Positions 28,262 through 37,350 of a stretch of DNA of 64,000 bases are shown here, piece by piece. The DNA comes from Holophagales bacterium (lineage in GTDB: Bacteria > Acidobacteriota > Thermoanaerobaculia > Multivoradales > Multivoraceae): assembly GCA_009837885.1 (NCBI GenBank), contig VXSP01000012.1, positions 109,061-173,060 of the forward strand, in the 5' to 3' direction. The position numbers and the translations under genes were made by a program. The number at the start of each line of letters is the position of its first letter. The first letter of the stretch is position 1. A model generated the notes under the pieces. The model was not told the DNA's origin. It did no database searches and saw only the letters and a list, made by a program, of their open reading frames with translations.

Positions 28262-30378
28262 GCGCCCAACTCCTCGAAGTTCCGGGCGATCTTCGCGGCG
28301 AGTTTCGTAGCCTTGTCGTTCAAGGAAACCAAGTCGACGTGGATGGCCCGAAGCGCCTCTTCGAAATCGAAGTCGTCATCCTCCTCATCTGGTGGGACGC
28401 CGACGTAGCGTCCCGGCGTCAGGCTCCAATCTTGCGCCTTGATGTCGTCTTGGCCCACGAGCTTTACTAGACCCTCAACGTCGCGAAGTTTGGCGTCGGG
28501 GAAGCGCTCCTGAAGCCAGTCCGCTTGGCGCACGAGATACCGCGTTCGCCGAAGCGGCTCGTCGGCATCCCCTCGCACATTCTCCAGGATTCTGCGCGAC
28601 CGATTGATCTCCGTGGTTGGCCAGCGATCGGAGTGTCTTGCACCAAGCTCGTTGTCCGCTATGTCGATCACTCGACGGGCCAGTTTCATAGCCAGATCGA
28701 TCTGCTTCGTCAGGTCTCGGCAGTGTTCCGCGACGCCGTGTAACCGTGTGCGCGCGGATTGCAGCGAGGCGTTGTCTCGCTCCTTGCCGTTCGGTCGATC
28801 GTCCCAGTTGGCGGATTGGGTTCGGACTTCAGATGCCAAGGCGCGGATGTAGTCGTGCGCTCCGCCTGATACGCGAACCAACTCCTTCCACGTGCCGGCG
28901 AGGTTGGCGGAGTGGCGGCACTCGGTCGCGAAGGGGGTTAGCAGGTCGATCAGTTTGCGGAGACTCTCCTCGAAGATTGCGAGCGGCTCGGCGGTCGATT
29001 CCCCTTCAACGATGGCTCGGGCGAGATAGTCCTCGACCAGCCTTAAGAAGCGCTCCGACTTGCCTCGGTAGAGCCATATGATCGCGGCGATGTTCTGCTG
29101 CTGCTCGGGGCTGAAGTCGCAGATCGAGCGGGAGACAGTGCGGTAGATGCCCCGTGCATCGAGCATCAGCACGTGGCCTGCCCGTTCGGGATCCCGTTCT
29201 TTGGCGCGGTCGAAGAACCAGAGCTGACAGGGGACCGTTCGGGTGTAGAAGAAGTTACTGCGGATGTCGATCATCACGTCGACGGCGCCGGTCTTTACCA
29301 ACTTGCGCCGGACCTCGGCCTCGTCGCGGCCCGCGCTGGAAGCCTGGGAGGACATGACGACGCCGGCACGGCCGTTTTCATTCAGATAGCTGTAGAAGTA
29401 CGAGAGCCACAAGTAGTTGGCGTTGGAGACCTTCTTGTCTTTGTTGACGCCCGGCAGGCCGAACGGCAGGCGCGGTTCGCCCTTGACCTTCTTGGCGTCC
29501 ACCTCGTCCACGTTGAACGGCGGATTTGCGATCACGAAGTCGCACCTCCCCGCGAGTTCGTGGGGATCCTTGTAGTACGTGATCGCTTCGTTGCCCGCTC
29601 GGATGGCCCCTTGCAGGCCGTGCACGGCGAGGTTGATCTGGGCGAGCTTCGCGGTGGTCTCGTTCTTCTCGTGGCCGTAGAACGTCACCCGCTCCATAGT
29701 GTCCTCGCCCCTGCGCTCGATAAAGTAGCTCGACTGCACGAACATCCCGCCCGAACCGCAGGCTGGATCAAGCACGACGCCATGGTCCGGCTCGATGGTG
29801 TTCACGATGGTCTGGACGATCGAAGGCGGGGTGAAGAACTCGCCGTTGTCGTGGGCCTTCTGCTTCGAAAACTCCGCAAGGAAGTACTCGTACACGCGAC
29901 CGAAGACGTCGCCGGACGCGGACCGCAGCGCTTCGGAGTCGAAGCACCGCATCATCTCTTCGAGAACATCGTCGTCGAAGCGCTCGTAGTCCTTGGGCAG
30001 TTGGCCGGCCAGAGGCGGAAAGCGCTTCTCCACGGCCTCCATGGCGGCAGTTAGCGCAGCCCCGAGTTTGCCGTCCTTGCAGCGTGCGAGCAGAACGTCG
30101 TAGCGAGCCCCCTCAGGGAGCATCATGGCTCGGCGCCGGCTAAAGTCGGCCTCGATCAGCGAGCGGCGCGGCATAGTGCCGGCCTCCATTTCCCGCTCAA
30201 TCTCCTCGCGTGCGGCGTAGTAGCGGTTGGTGGCGTGCCTGAGGAAGATCAACCCCAGGACGGGCATGAAGTACTCGTTGGAGGCTAGGCCCGAGTTGGC
30301 CCGCAGTTTGTCGGCGACCTTCCAAAGGGGCGCTTCGAACCGCTCGATACCGACTAGGTGGTCGGCAGTCAGGTTCAC
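28258..30378 (-). CDS. hsdM: Type I restriction-modification system methyltransferase subunit M
   Basis: About 706 residues. SAM-binding motif I is DPACGSGGMFV and the catalytic motif IV is NPPF (FVIANPPFNVDEVD), which indicates N6-adenine methylation. An N-terminal helical domain (about 1-150) and a long C-terminal extension flank the core. The open frame starts at 30426, but GTG 30378 has GAGGG at the right spacing and gives the family-like start VNLTADHLVGIERFE. With HsdS it modifies the same site that HsdR would restrict. Confidence 0.95.
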   Translation of the reverse strand: MNLTADHLVGIERFEAPLWKVADKLRANSGLASNEYFMPVLGLIFLRHATNRYYAAREEIEREMEAGTMPRRSLIEADFSRRRAMMLPEGARYDVLLARCKDGKLGAALTAAMEAVEKRFPPLAGQLPKDYERFDDDVLEEMMRCFDSEALRSASGDVFGRVYEYFLAEFSKQKAHDNGEFFTPPSIVQTIVNTIEPDHGVVLDPACGSGGMFVQSSYFIERRGEDTMERVTFYGHEKNETTAKLAQINLAVHGLQGAIRAGNEAITYYKDPHELAGRCDFVIANPPFNVDEVDAKKVKGEPRLPFGLPGVNKDKKVSNANYLWLSYFYSYLNENGRAGVVMSSQASSAGRDEAEVRRKLVKTGAVDVMIDIRSNFFYTRTVPCQLWFFDRAKERDPERAGHVLMLDARGIYRTVSRSICDFSPEQQQNIAAIIWLYRGKSERFLRLVEDYLARAIVEGESTAEPLAIFEESLRKLIDLLTPFATECRHSANLAGTWKELVRVSGGAHDYIRALASEVRTQSANWDDRPNGKERDNASLQSARTRLHGVAEHCRDLTKQIDLAMKLARRVIDIADNELGARHSDRWPTTEINRSRRILENVRGDADEPLRRTRYLVRQADWLQERFPDAKLRDVEGLVKLVGQDDIKAQDWSLTPGRYVGVPPDEEDDDFDFEEALRAIHVDLVSLNDKATKLAAKIARNFEELGA

Positions 30379-30699
30379 TGGAGAATCCCTCGATACTGTA
30401 CGGAGGGCGGTAGTGTAGCGCCCCATACCGTTTGAGGGGGATCGTCGGGGAAGCAGCCAGGAGCGGACGTGGGGCCACTCTGACTCGGTGACGCCGAGAA
30501 TGAGTCGAAAGTCACGCAGGCGGATGGAGAGAAGGCGATCCTCGGATCGGTGGCAGGCAGGCTCTACACGTTCGCTAGCTCAGCGACTCCGTCTGGCAAC
30601 GCCCGATCATGGCAACAACCTAGGTGACGCGGTGGAGGGGCTGCTTATCCGACGCTACGAAGCGGACACCGACCAGCACCTTCCGAGACATTGCCCCAC
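30379..30699. other. Non-coding gap before hsdM
   Basis: 321 bp with no convincing gene on either strand. It holds the hsdM Shine-Dalgarno (GAGGG near 30388) and probably its promoter. The only structure I see is a small hairpin, CTCGG-TGACG-CCGAG, near 30484-30498. No RNA gene or repeat is recognised. Confidence 0.4.
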
Positions 30700-30930
30700 T
30701 CAGACACGTGAGCGGTTGAAAGCGTCTCGGGCGCGCGCGATCTGGGCCTTCTCCTCAGGCGACAGTGGCCGCCCGTCGGTACGGACGATGGAGAATCCCC
30801 TGCCTGATCCCGTGGGGACGAGCGGCCCGGTTGGCTTCAGGCTCTCACCAGCGCAGAAGTAGGCTTCATGAATCGTCGGATGGTCGTAGTGGTGGTTGCA
30901 GATAGTCGACACGTATGGGCCAGTGTTCAT
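30700..30930 (-). CDS. Small conserved-looking protein with strong ribosome binding site
   Basis: 76 residues. On the minus strand, AGGAGGAAAC directly precedes the ATG, a near-perfect Shine-Dalgarno, which is rare in this window and argues for a real gene. The protein has NHHYDHPTIHEAYFCAG (three His and one Cys, a possible metal site) and a C-terminal helix LSPEEKAQIARARDAFNRS. No signal peptide or membrane helix. I do not recognise the family. It lies between the TIR gene and hsdM on the same strand, so it may be a small defence-linked partner. Confidence 0.65.
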   Translation of the reverse strand: MNTGPYVSTICNHHYDHPTIHEAYFCAGESLKPTGPLVPTGSGRGFSIVRTDGRPLSPEEKAQIARARDAFNRSRV

Positions 30931-31107
30931 GTTTCCTCCTGTAACAGCGCGGAGTCGGCGGGTGTCGCTGGCGTGTCGGCATCTACAGAGACGCAGCCGC
31001 CGACTGGGTCAAGTGCATTCGTCACCGAGTGTCCCCTGCGCCGACCTCCGTCAGCCCTCAATGGAGCTACTGTCGCGGTGTCGCCACGGCGACTGCGGAC
31101 GTCCTGA

Positions 31108-32088
31108 TCACCCTCGGCCGCGGCTAAACTGGTCTATGAAGAGTGACCAGTAGTACTCTGCGGCGCCTTCGTAGGTAAGCGCACTGCGTTCTCCAAATCC
31201 AATGTGAGGAAGCCCGTGTGGCTCTAAGTGAAGTGCGAAGCCGTCGTCGACTACCGACATTGATTCGTTGTAGCTGTTGCCATCGCCAAGTCCGGCGTAC
31301 GAGAGGAAGATTCCTTTCATTCCCCACGATCCCCCGAGGTTGATCCAGATACCGCATCGACTTTCTTCCCGGCCGGCCAAATAGGCGGTGGCCTCAAACC
31401 GGTTGGCGTCGACTTGACGGAACGCCGTTTCGGCATGCGCATTTCGGGCAGAAAGTTCGTCAAGCGAGTTCTCAAAATAGCGCGAAATGTATTCGAACCC
31501 CCGGGTCAGGAACACATCCCGGTCCCGGTCGGTGAACTCTCTCGGTATCCGCAGGTTGCTTGACCTTGGTGAGGTCACCGCCGGCTTCTCCCGCGTGGCC
31601 GCTGTGGGGGACTGAGCGCTTGCCTCGGTTGAGGAACTAGGAGCGGGACCAAGGATCGAGGCCGCCGCTTGACGGACGGCCTGCGCTACCTCTAGCAGCC
31701 CATCGTCCAGCGAGGCGTGTTTGCTCACTGGCTTGCCGTCCTCGGGCACGGCGAGGAGTTTTCCGAACGGGGCATCTTGCCAGTCACAGGGGCGCAAGAT
31801 CACAGGGATGACCCGAGCGTCGCCTTGCTCGTGGCGCTCCATTGCGCGACCCATTTCGGTGTCGTAGCAGTAATCGGAGCTTAGGAAGTCGGCGCTGACC
31901 AGGAGCAGAATGATGTTGGCCGCTTCAAGATCCTTGCTGATCTGTTGGTGGAGTTCCTCGCCAGGTCCGATACGACGATCGTGCCAAAGACTGATCACGC
32001 CTTGGCGACGAAGGGCGGAGAGGTGTTTCTCGAGTTCAATACGGAACGTCTCGTCAACGTGAGAGTAGGATATGAAGACTCTGGCCAT
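31108..32088 (-). CDS. TIR-domain protein with an uncharacterised C-terminal domain
   Basis: 326 residues. The N-terminal TIR domain (about 1-140) starts ARVFISYSHVDETFR, with ILLLVSADFLSSDYC and then YDTEMGRAM, where the Glu matches the catalytic residue of NAD-cleaving bacterial TIR domains. A Ser/Ala/Pro linker (about 150-180) leads to a C-terminal domain (about 185-326) with FTDRDRDVFLTRGFEYISRY and CGIWINLGGSWG. I recall that C-terminal type from other bacterial TIR proteins, without a known ligand. I infer an NADase effector triggered through the C-terminal domain. It is 177 bp upstream of the small gene at 30700-30930. Confidence 0.9.
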   Translation of the reverse strand: MARVFISYSHVDETFRIELEKHLSALRRQGVISLWHDRRIGPGEELHQQISKDLEAANIILLLVSADFLSSDYCYDTEMGRAMERHEQGDARVIPVILRPCDWQDAPFGKLLAVPEDGKPVSKHASLDDGLLEVAQAVRQAAASILGPAPSSSTEASAQSPTAATREKPAVTSPRSSNLRIPREFTDRDRDVFLTRGFEYISRYFENSLDELSARNAHAETAFRQVDANRFEATAYLAGREESRCGIWINLGGSWGMKGIFLSYAGLGDGNSYNESMSVVDDGFALHLEPHGLPHIGFGERSALTYEGAAEYYWSLFIDQFSRGRG

Positions 32089-32185
32089 CGATGCTCCTCG
32101 TCAACGGGCCGGAACTCGCTAACGAACCAGCTCTGCAAGGGCTGTCATCGTCTTCCGCGAGCGCGGTACCGCCGGTGAAACTAAC

Positions 32186-32755
32186 CTACTCCCCCCGCTG
32201 CAACACCGGGTAGAACTGCGTGAACACATTGTCCGTCGCAGCGTGCTCCGCATGGCAGTCGTAGCACCGTTCCTTCGGGAACGCTGACGCCGACTCCCTC
32301 AAGCCTCCGGAACGGTCGCGGAAGCTGAGGTAGGCCCAGCTCTCGGGGTAGCGCTCGCTGTCCTTGACCGCGACCTCCATCCCGAGGAAGTCCTTCTCGA
32401 AGAAGCCGGCCTGGTTGATGGACTCGCGGGAGCCGGGGCGGAAGACGTCCATGGGGAGCATGGTTCCCTCGGGGAACTCGCCGGTCGCCATGAAGTAGCG
32501 GTATGCCTCCGGCTGGATGTAGACGTTGGTGAAGGCGCCGGGGCCTTCGCGCTCGGCGGCGTCTTCGTCGTAGCTCAGGCCGAGCGAGGCGCCGACGAAG
32601 ACCCAGGTGCGGTAGCCGTCGGGGCGGATGAGGTCGCCGTCGGCGGTGTAGGTGGGGATGGCCATGCCGTCTAGCGACGGCTTGGCGTCCTGCGCGGCCA
32701 GGACTAGCGCGGCGACCAGGGTGACCAGGGCTGCTGCGATGGCGATGTTGCGCAC
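32186..32755 (-). CDS. Cytochrome P460 family protein
   Basis: 189 residues with a signal peptide (AAALVTLVAALVLAAQ). Near the C terminus is a single CYDCH haem c site (CxxCH). The central region, WVFVGASLGLSY, FTNVYIQPEAYRYFMATGEFP and DFLGMEVAVKDSERYPESWAY (read here as separate pieces), fits the P460 fold. Cytochrome P460 proteins are periplasmic; some oxidise hydroxylamine through a Lys-crosslinked haem, but the crosslinking Lys cannot be assigned by eye. The haem-binding CxxCH suggests export and maturation in the periplasm. It stands alone, followed upstream by a REP-like repeat. Confidence 0.88.
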   Translation of the reverse strand: MRNIAIAAALVTLVAALVLAAQDAKPSLDGMAIPTYTADGDLIRPDGYRTWVFVGASLGLSYDEDAAEREGPGAFTNVYIQPEAYRYFMATGEFPEGTMLPMDVFRPGSRESINQAGFFEKDFLGMEVAVKDSERYPESWAYLSFRDRSGGLRESASAFPKERCYDCHAEHAATDNVFTQFYPVLQRGE

Positions 32756-32778
32756 GGGGGGATTCTACGCGGCAGGAT

Positions 32779-32876
32779 GGTCGCCGCTTCGCGGCGCGTT
32801 CTTTCCGGAAGGCCGGCGGGGACGCCGGCGCACCCAGTGTGTGGCGCCGTCACCCAGTGTGGGGCGCACCCAGTGT
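32779..32876 (-). repeat. REP-like double-hairpin repeat, copy 1, with three CACCCAGTGT repeats
   Basis: Read on the minus strand, ACACTGGGTG leads into hairpin 1 (GCCGGCG-TCCC-CGCCGGC, 32813-32830 region). A TTCCGG linker and hairpin 2 (CGCCGC-GAA-GCGGCG, 32781-32795) follow. On the plus strand CACCCAGTGT recurs three times, at 32831, 32851 and 32867. The last abuts the stop codon of the oxidoreductase gene. Copies 2 and 3 lie inside coding sequence at 60269 and 61677, so this is a dispersed family. Confidence 0.7.
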
Positions 32877-35099
32877 TTAGGTCCAGCTCAGGTCGTGCTT
32901 CGAGATCGGCAGCGAGCGGATCCGCTTGCCGGTCACCGCGAAGATCGCGTTGCACAACGCCGGCGGGACCGGCGGCAGCGCCGGCTCACCCAAACCGGTG
33001 GGCTGGTTGTCGCTCATCACCCAGTGGACTTCCACCGGCGGCGCCTGGTCGATGCGGAGCAGCTTGAAGTTGTGGAAGTTGCTCTCGTTCGTGCGGCCGC
33101 CGTCGAAGGTGATCTCCTGGTCGAGCGCCTGGCCGAGGCCGTCGAGGGCCGCGCCCTGGACCTGGTTGACGGCGTTGCTCGGGTTGACGAGCTGCCTTCC
33201 GACGTCGCCGGCGACCCAGATCCTGTCGACGCCGAGTTCGCCTTCCTTGCTGACGGTGGCCTGGACGACTTCGGCGAAGTAGCCACGGTGGCTGAAGTGG
33301 AACGCGACGCCCTGGGCGGTGCCCTCGGGCAGGTCGGCCTTGCCCCAACCCGACTTGTCGCGCACCAGCTCGAGCACGGCCTTCATCCTCCCGGGGTCGA
33401 ACGCGGTCCTGGTCCCGGCCGGAACCGAGTCGAGCAGGTCGAGCCGGAACTGGAGCGGGTCCTTCCCGGCCTCCGCCGCGAGCTCGTCGATGAACGACTG
33501 GACGACGAACGAGATCGCGTTGCTGGTGGGAGCGCGCAGCGCTCCCGTCGGGATGCCGAGGGGCATCTTCGACGCCTGGAGGGCGAAGTTCGGCACGAAG
33601 CCCTGCGGGAACTCGTTCGGCATCATTTCGGCGCTCGGGGCGAACCGCCGACCCTCGCCGAAGCTGACGAAGTGGTCGCGCCACGCTGTCAGTTTGCCGG
33701 CCTCGTCGAGACCGCCCTGCAGATAGTGGTAGCCGCCGGGGCGGAAGTAGTCGAAACGCGTGTCGTCCTCGCGGTTCCACACCAGCTTGACCGGAACTCC
33801 CGCCTGCCGCGCGATCAGCGCCGCCTCGAGCATGTAGTCCCAGTACAAGCGCCTCCCGAAGCCCCCTCCCATCCGGGTCAGGTGGATCGTGATCTGGTCC
33901 TCGGGAATGCTCAGTGCCTTGGCCAGGTCTCCGCGCGCGAACTGTGGAGTCTGGATCGGCGCCCACATCTCAAGCCCGCCATCGTGGAAGTGTGCGGTCG
34001 TGTTCTGCGGCTCGAGCGGCGCGTGGGCGAGGAAGGGGTACTGGTAGGCGGCCGCGAGCGTCTTTGCCGCCGAGGCCAGGGCGCCGGCCGCGTCGCCGTC
34101 GTTCCTGAGATCCTGTTCCGGCGCCTGCTTCGACAGCTCCTCGGCCTGCCGGTCGAAGGCCGCGGTGCTCTGGGTCGCGGTCGACCCCTCCTCCCAGGTG
34201 ACCTCCAGCTTGCTGCGGGCCTCGTTGATCAGCCACCAGGAGTCGCCGACGATGGCGATGCCGTTGGGCAGCCCGACCTGGAACATCGAGGGCGCGGCGC
34301 TTCCGGCCTGAGCGGTCGAGTCGACGACGAAGGCGTCGGTGACACCGGGCGACGCCTTGACCGCGTCGAGATTGGCGCTCTTCACCTTGCCGCCGTGGAC
34401 CCGGCACTTCTCGAACACGGCGTACTTCATGCCGGGCACGGTGACGTCGATGCCGAAGAGCGGCTCGCCGGTGACGATCTGCGGGTTGTCGACGCCGGGG
34501 ATCTCCTGCCCGATGATCTTGAAGTCCTTGGGGTCCTTGAGCGGGACGGTCCGGGGATTGGGAGGCTCGATCTCCGCTGCGGCGGTCGCCAGCTCGCCGT
34601 AGGTGAGCGACTTCTTCTTGAAGTGGACGACGCCGGCCTCGGTCGTGCAGTTCTCCGGCTTCGTCTTCCACTGCTGGGCCGCGGCCGCGACGAGCATGGC
34701 GCGGGCGGCGGCGCCCACGCGGCGCATCGACTGGTAGTGCATTGGCGTCGCCATGCTGCCGCCAGCCATCTGGCCGCGGTACTTCGTCGAATCGAAGTCC
34801 GCCTGCTCGACGCGCACCTGGCTCCACGGGATGTCGAGCTCCTCGGCGATGAGCATCGGCAGCATCGTCTTGACGCCCTGACCGATCTCGGGGTTCTGGG
34901 CCATGATCGTCGCGATGCCGTCCGGCGTCAGGCGGATAAAGGCGTTGAGGGTCGTCCCGGCGCCGGCGGTGGCGGCGGCGGCGCCGCGCGCGCCGTCCAG
35001 CGGGAAGCGGGCTCCGAGGAGCATGCCGCCGCCGGCGAGGGCGGTGACGTGAAGGAAGCCGCGCCGGGAGAGGTTGCCTGTCTTGTCCACGGCGTTCAT
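32877..35099 (-). CDS. IorB-type molybdenum hydroxylase large subunit (aldehyde/xanthine dehydrogenase family)
   Basis: 740 residues with a Tat signal ([19 protein letters not shown]). The molybdopterin-binding motifs of the aldehyde oxidase/xanthine dehydrogenase family include [27 protein letters not shown] and [15 protein letters not shown], where GEP..PP holds the conserved catalytic Glu region. A two-component IorAB layout, Tat export and no FAD subunit point to a periplasmic hydroxylase of an N-heterocycle or aldehyde. The substrate is unknown. Its ATG overlaps the stop of the [2Fe-2S] subunit gene (ATGA). Confidence 0.9.
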   Translation of the reverse strand: MNAVDKTGNLSRRGFLHVTALAGGGMLLGARFPLDGARGAAAATAGAGTTLNAFIRLTPDGIATIMAQNPEIGQGVKTMLPMLIAEELDIPWSQVRVEQADFDSTKYRGQMAGGSMATPMHYQSMRRVGAAARAMLVAAAAQQWKTKPENCTTEAGVVHFKKKSLTYGELATAAAEIEPPNPRTVPLKDPKDFKIIGQEIPGVDNPQIVTGEPLFGIDVTVPGMKYAVFEKCRVHGGKVKSANLDAVKASPGVTDAFVVDSTAQAGSAAPSMFQVGLPNGIAIVGDSWWLINEARSKLEVTWEEGSTATQSTAAFDRQAEELSKQAPEQDLRNDGDAAGALASAAKTLAAAYQYPFLAHAPLEPQNTTAHFHDGGLEMWAPIQTPQFARGDLAKALSIPEDQITIHLTRMGGGFGRRLYWDYMLEAALIARQAGVPVKLVWNREDDTRFDYFRPGGYHYLQGGLDEAGKLTAWRDHFVSFGEGRRFAPSAEMMPNEFPQGFVPNFALQASKMPLGIPTGALRAPTSNAISFVVQSFIDELAAEAGKDPLQFRLDLLDSVPAGTRTAFDPGRMKAVLELVRDKSGWGKADLPEGTAQGVAFHFSHRGYFAEVVQATVSKEGELGVDRIWVAGDVGRQLVNPSNAVNQVQGAALDGLGQALDQEITFDGGRTNESNFHNFKLLRIDQAPPVEVHWVMSDNQPTGLGEPALPPVPPALCNAIFAVTGKRIRSLPISKHDLSWT

Positions 35100-35608
35100 G
35101 CCTCACTCCCTCCCGCGCCCGTGGCCGTTTCGTGACTGGTGGCCGATGGAGCCTGCGCGATGTCCGCGGCGCGATGGATGGCCGTCCGGATGCGGCTGTA
35201 GGTCGCGCAGCGGCAGATGTTCCCGCTCATCGCCTCGTCGATGTCGCCGTCGGTCGGCGCCGGGTTGCTCGCGAGGAGCGCCGAAGCCGACATGATCTGG
35301 CCGGCCTGGCAGTAGCCACACTGGGGTACGTCGATTTCCTGCCAGGCGAGCTGCACCGGGTGGGCGCCGTCCTCCGACAGGCCCTCGATCGTCGTGATCT
35401 CCTTGCCCTCGGCGCGCGAGACCGGCATGCGGCAACTGCGCTCCGGCTCGCCGTCGACGTGCACGGTGCAGGCCCCGCAGAAGGACCGGCCGCAGCCGAA
35501 CTTGGTGCCCTTGAGGTCGAGTTCGTCGCGGAGTACCCAGAGCAGGGGCATCTCCGGCGGCGCGTCGACCGTCGTCGACTTGCCGTTCAGGGTGAAGGCG
35601 ATCGCCAT
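35096..35608 (-). CDS. IorA-type [2Fe-2S] subunit of the molybdenum hydroxylase
   Basis: 170 residues. The plant-ferredoxin-type cluster has [21 protein letters not shown], given here as [12 protein letters not shown] plus SC (the four Cys of cluster II). The C-terminal cluster I has QCGYCQAGQ and GNICRCATY. This is the standard small-subunit plan (four plus four Cys). It carries electrons from the molybdenum site to an external acceptor. It overlaps the large-subunit gene by 4 bp and is probably co-exported with it, since it has no signal peptide of its own. Confidence 0.92.
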   Translation of the reverse strand: MAIAFTLNGKSTTVDAPPEMPLLWVLRDELDLKGTKFGCGRSFCGACTVHVDGEPERSCRMPVSRAEGKEITTIEGLSEDGAHPVQLAWQEIDVPQCGYCQAGQIMSASALLASNPAPTDGDIDEAMSGNICRCATYSRIRTAIHRAADIAQAPSATSHETATGAGGSEA

Positions 35609-35710
35609 GTTCGTTCTCCTCGAGGGCCGTTGCGGGGCGGCGACTTACTGGCTGGTCATACAGTGAATGAAACGCGGGGTGAGGTCAAGGGGTCGCCCCC
35701 GATGCAGCGC

Positions 35711-37255
35711 TCAGTCCTGAAGTGCCTCCAGCTTCTCCCTGAGGGACCGGCAGAGGCTGGAACCGTCGTCGCCCGTCTCGAAGACGTAGCGATCGGGCCG
35801 AATCAACACGCTGGACGCGTTGTTCCGGCCAAGCCAGCGGGTGAGTTCGCCGTTCGCGTCGGACAGGTCGCGGCCGAGCTGGAGGACGATGCCGCCGAGA
35901 ACCTCCCTGAACCAGTCCATGTCGGCGCCGGCGGTCGGGGAGCTCACGACGAGTGAGAACTCCGGACCCAGCAGGTCGTCGAGCCAGGTTTCGCCGCCGG
36001 CGGTCGTCACGCGGGGCCTGATCATGCGTCCCCCGGAGGCTTCCGACCCTCCGATCAGCCCCTGTTGATAGGGCTGCCGGTTCGTCATGCGCCGCATCAG
36101 GGAGAAGCCGGTCTTTCTCTTCCTGCGGCCGCGGAAGAAGGAGTAGTTGCGGTTCAGAATGGCGAGCGGGCTCGAGGCGCTGATCATCCTGCCCCGCTCC
36201 GACGCGCCCTCGATCAGGCGCGCGCAGTGGTCCCAGCACTCTTCCTGGTAGGTGTCCAGAAGCGCCGGCCCGGCGAGCCCCCGAAACAGGAGTTCGAACT
36301 TGAAGGCCAGGTTCAGGGCGTCGCGGATGCCCATGTTGAGGCCCTGGCCGGAGAAGGGCGGCGACTGATGGGCGGCATCTCCGGCCAGCAACAGTCGACC
36401 GGCGCGCCACGCCTTCGGCATCGAGCCATGGAAGAGGAAGGGCTGAGTACGGACGATCTCGCACGAAGACGGGTCGAAGTACTCGGAGATCGCCTCGAGG
36501 GCGTCTTCGGCGGTGAAGTTCCGGGCGCGCGCTTCGCCGGCTTCGAAGTCGAAACGGACGTGCTTGTGGTGCCCCTTGAAGTACACGACGGAACGGTTGG
36601 GCCGGCACCTGATCTCGGAGCCGTCCGGAAGGGAATCGAAGAGCTTCTGGTCGTGGACGACGAGGTCGACGACGATCCACTGGCGCCGGTAGCCGAAATC
36701 GACTCGCTCCGCCCCGATCGCGGAGCGGCAGAAGCTGCCGCCGCCGTCAGCTCCGACGGCGTAGCGTCCGGTGAACTCATGGCGCTCGCCCGTGTCGCGG
36801 TGCGTCGCGACCACCTTCGCGGCTTCGCCCGAACCGTCGACCGCGCGCACGTCGTAGCCGAGGAACGCGTCGACTCCGGCGCCCTTCGGGAAGTCGTCGC
36901 GGAGCAGGCGCTCGAGCGCGGGCTGGTGGAACACCATGCCGCCCATCGGGAAGCCGAACCGCTTCCGGGCCCGCAGGAAATCGAGCGTCATGAGCGGCCG
37001 GCGTTTCGCGTCGACGAACTCGTTTCGCGCGTAGGGCGAGGCGTCTTCGGGGATCAGCCTCTGGAGGATCCCCATGGACGTGTAGATGCGGCAGCTCTCC
37101 GGATCGAGGACCATCGCCCGGGGCGTGGGGTAGACCTCCGGCTCGCGGTCGAAGATCGCGACCGAGCGGCCGCGCGCCCGAAGCAGGTTGGCCAGCGTGG
37201 CGCCCGTCGGTCCGCAGCCGATGATCAGTACGTCGTACTTCCTGTTCTCGCTCAC
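35711..37255 (-). CDS. FAD-dependent aromatic monooxygenase (MhpA/PheA type)
   Basis: 514 residues. FAD-binding GxGxxG is VLIIGCGPTGATLANLLRARG, given here as GCGPTGATLANLL. The second motif is VGADGGGSF (DG), and the third RLLLAGDAAHQSPPFSGQG is the GDAAH motif. This fits the class A flavin monooxygenases such as 3-(3-hydroxyphenyl)propionate hydroxylase, which hydroxylate phenolic rings with NAD(P)H. No signal peptide. It is divergent from the TIGR03084 gene, with which it may share a phenolic substrate route; the substrate is unproven. Confidence 0.88.
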   Translation of the reverse strand: MSENRKYDVLIIGCGPTGATLANLLRARGRSVAIFDREPEVYPTPRAMVLDPESCRIYTSMGILQRLIPEDASPYARNEFVDAKRRPLMTLDFLRARKRFGFPMGGMVFHQPALERLLRDDFPKGAGVDAFLGYDVRAVDGSGEAAKVVATHRDTGERHEFTGRYAVGADGGGSFCRSAIGAERVDFGYRRQWIVVDLVVHDQKLFDSLPDGSEIRCRPNRSVVYFKGHHKHVRFDFEAGEARARNFTAEDALEAISEYFDPSSCEIVRTQPFLFHGSMPKAWRAGRLLLAGDAAHQSPPFSGQGLNMGIRDALNLAFKFELLFRGLAGPALLDTYQEECWDHCARLIEGASERGRMISASSPLAILNRNYSFFRGRRKRKTGFSLMRRMTNRQPYQQGLIGGSEASGGRMIRPRVTTAGGETWLDDLLGPEFSLVVSSPTAGADMDWFREVLGGIVLQLGRDLSDANGELTRWLGRNNASSVLIRPDRYVFETGDDGSSLCRSLREKLEALQD

Positions 37256-37350
37256 GACGCGGCGCCAGCAGCCCGAAACCGGGGCAGGCTAGCAGACAGA
37301 AAACGGGGCCGGCGCGCGAGAGCCGGTAGGCTTCGCCCGCGCGGGACGAG

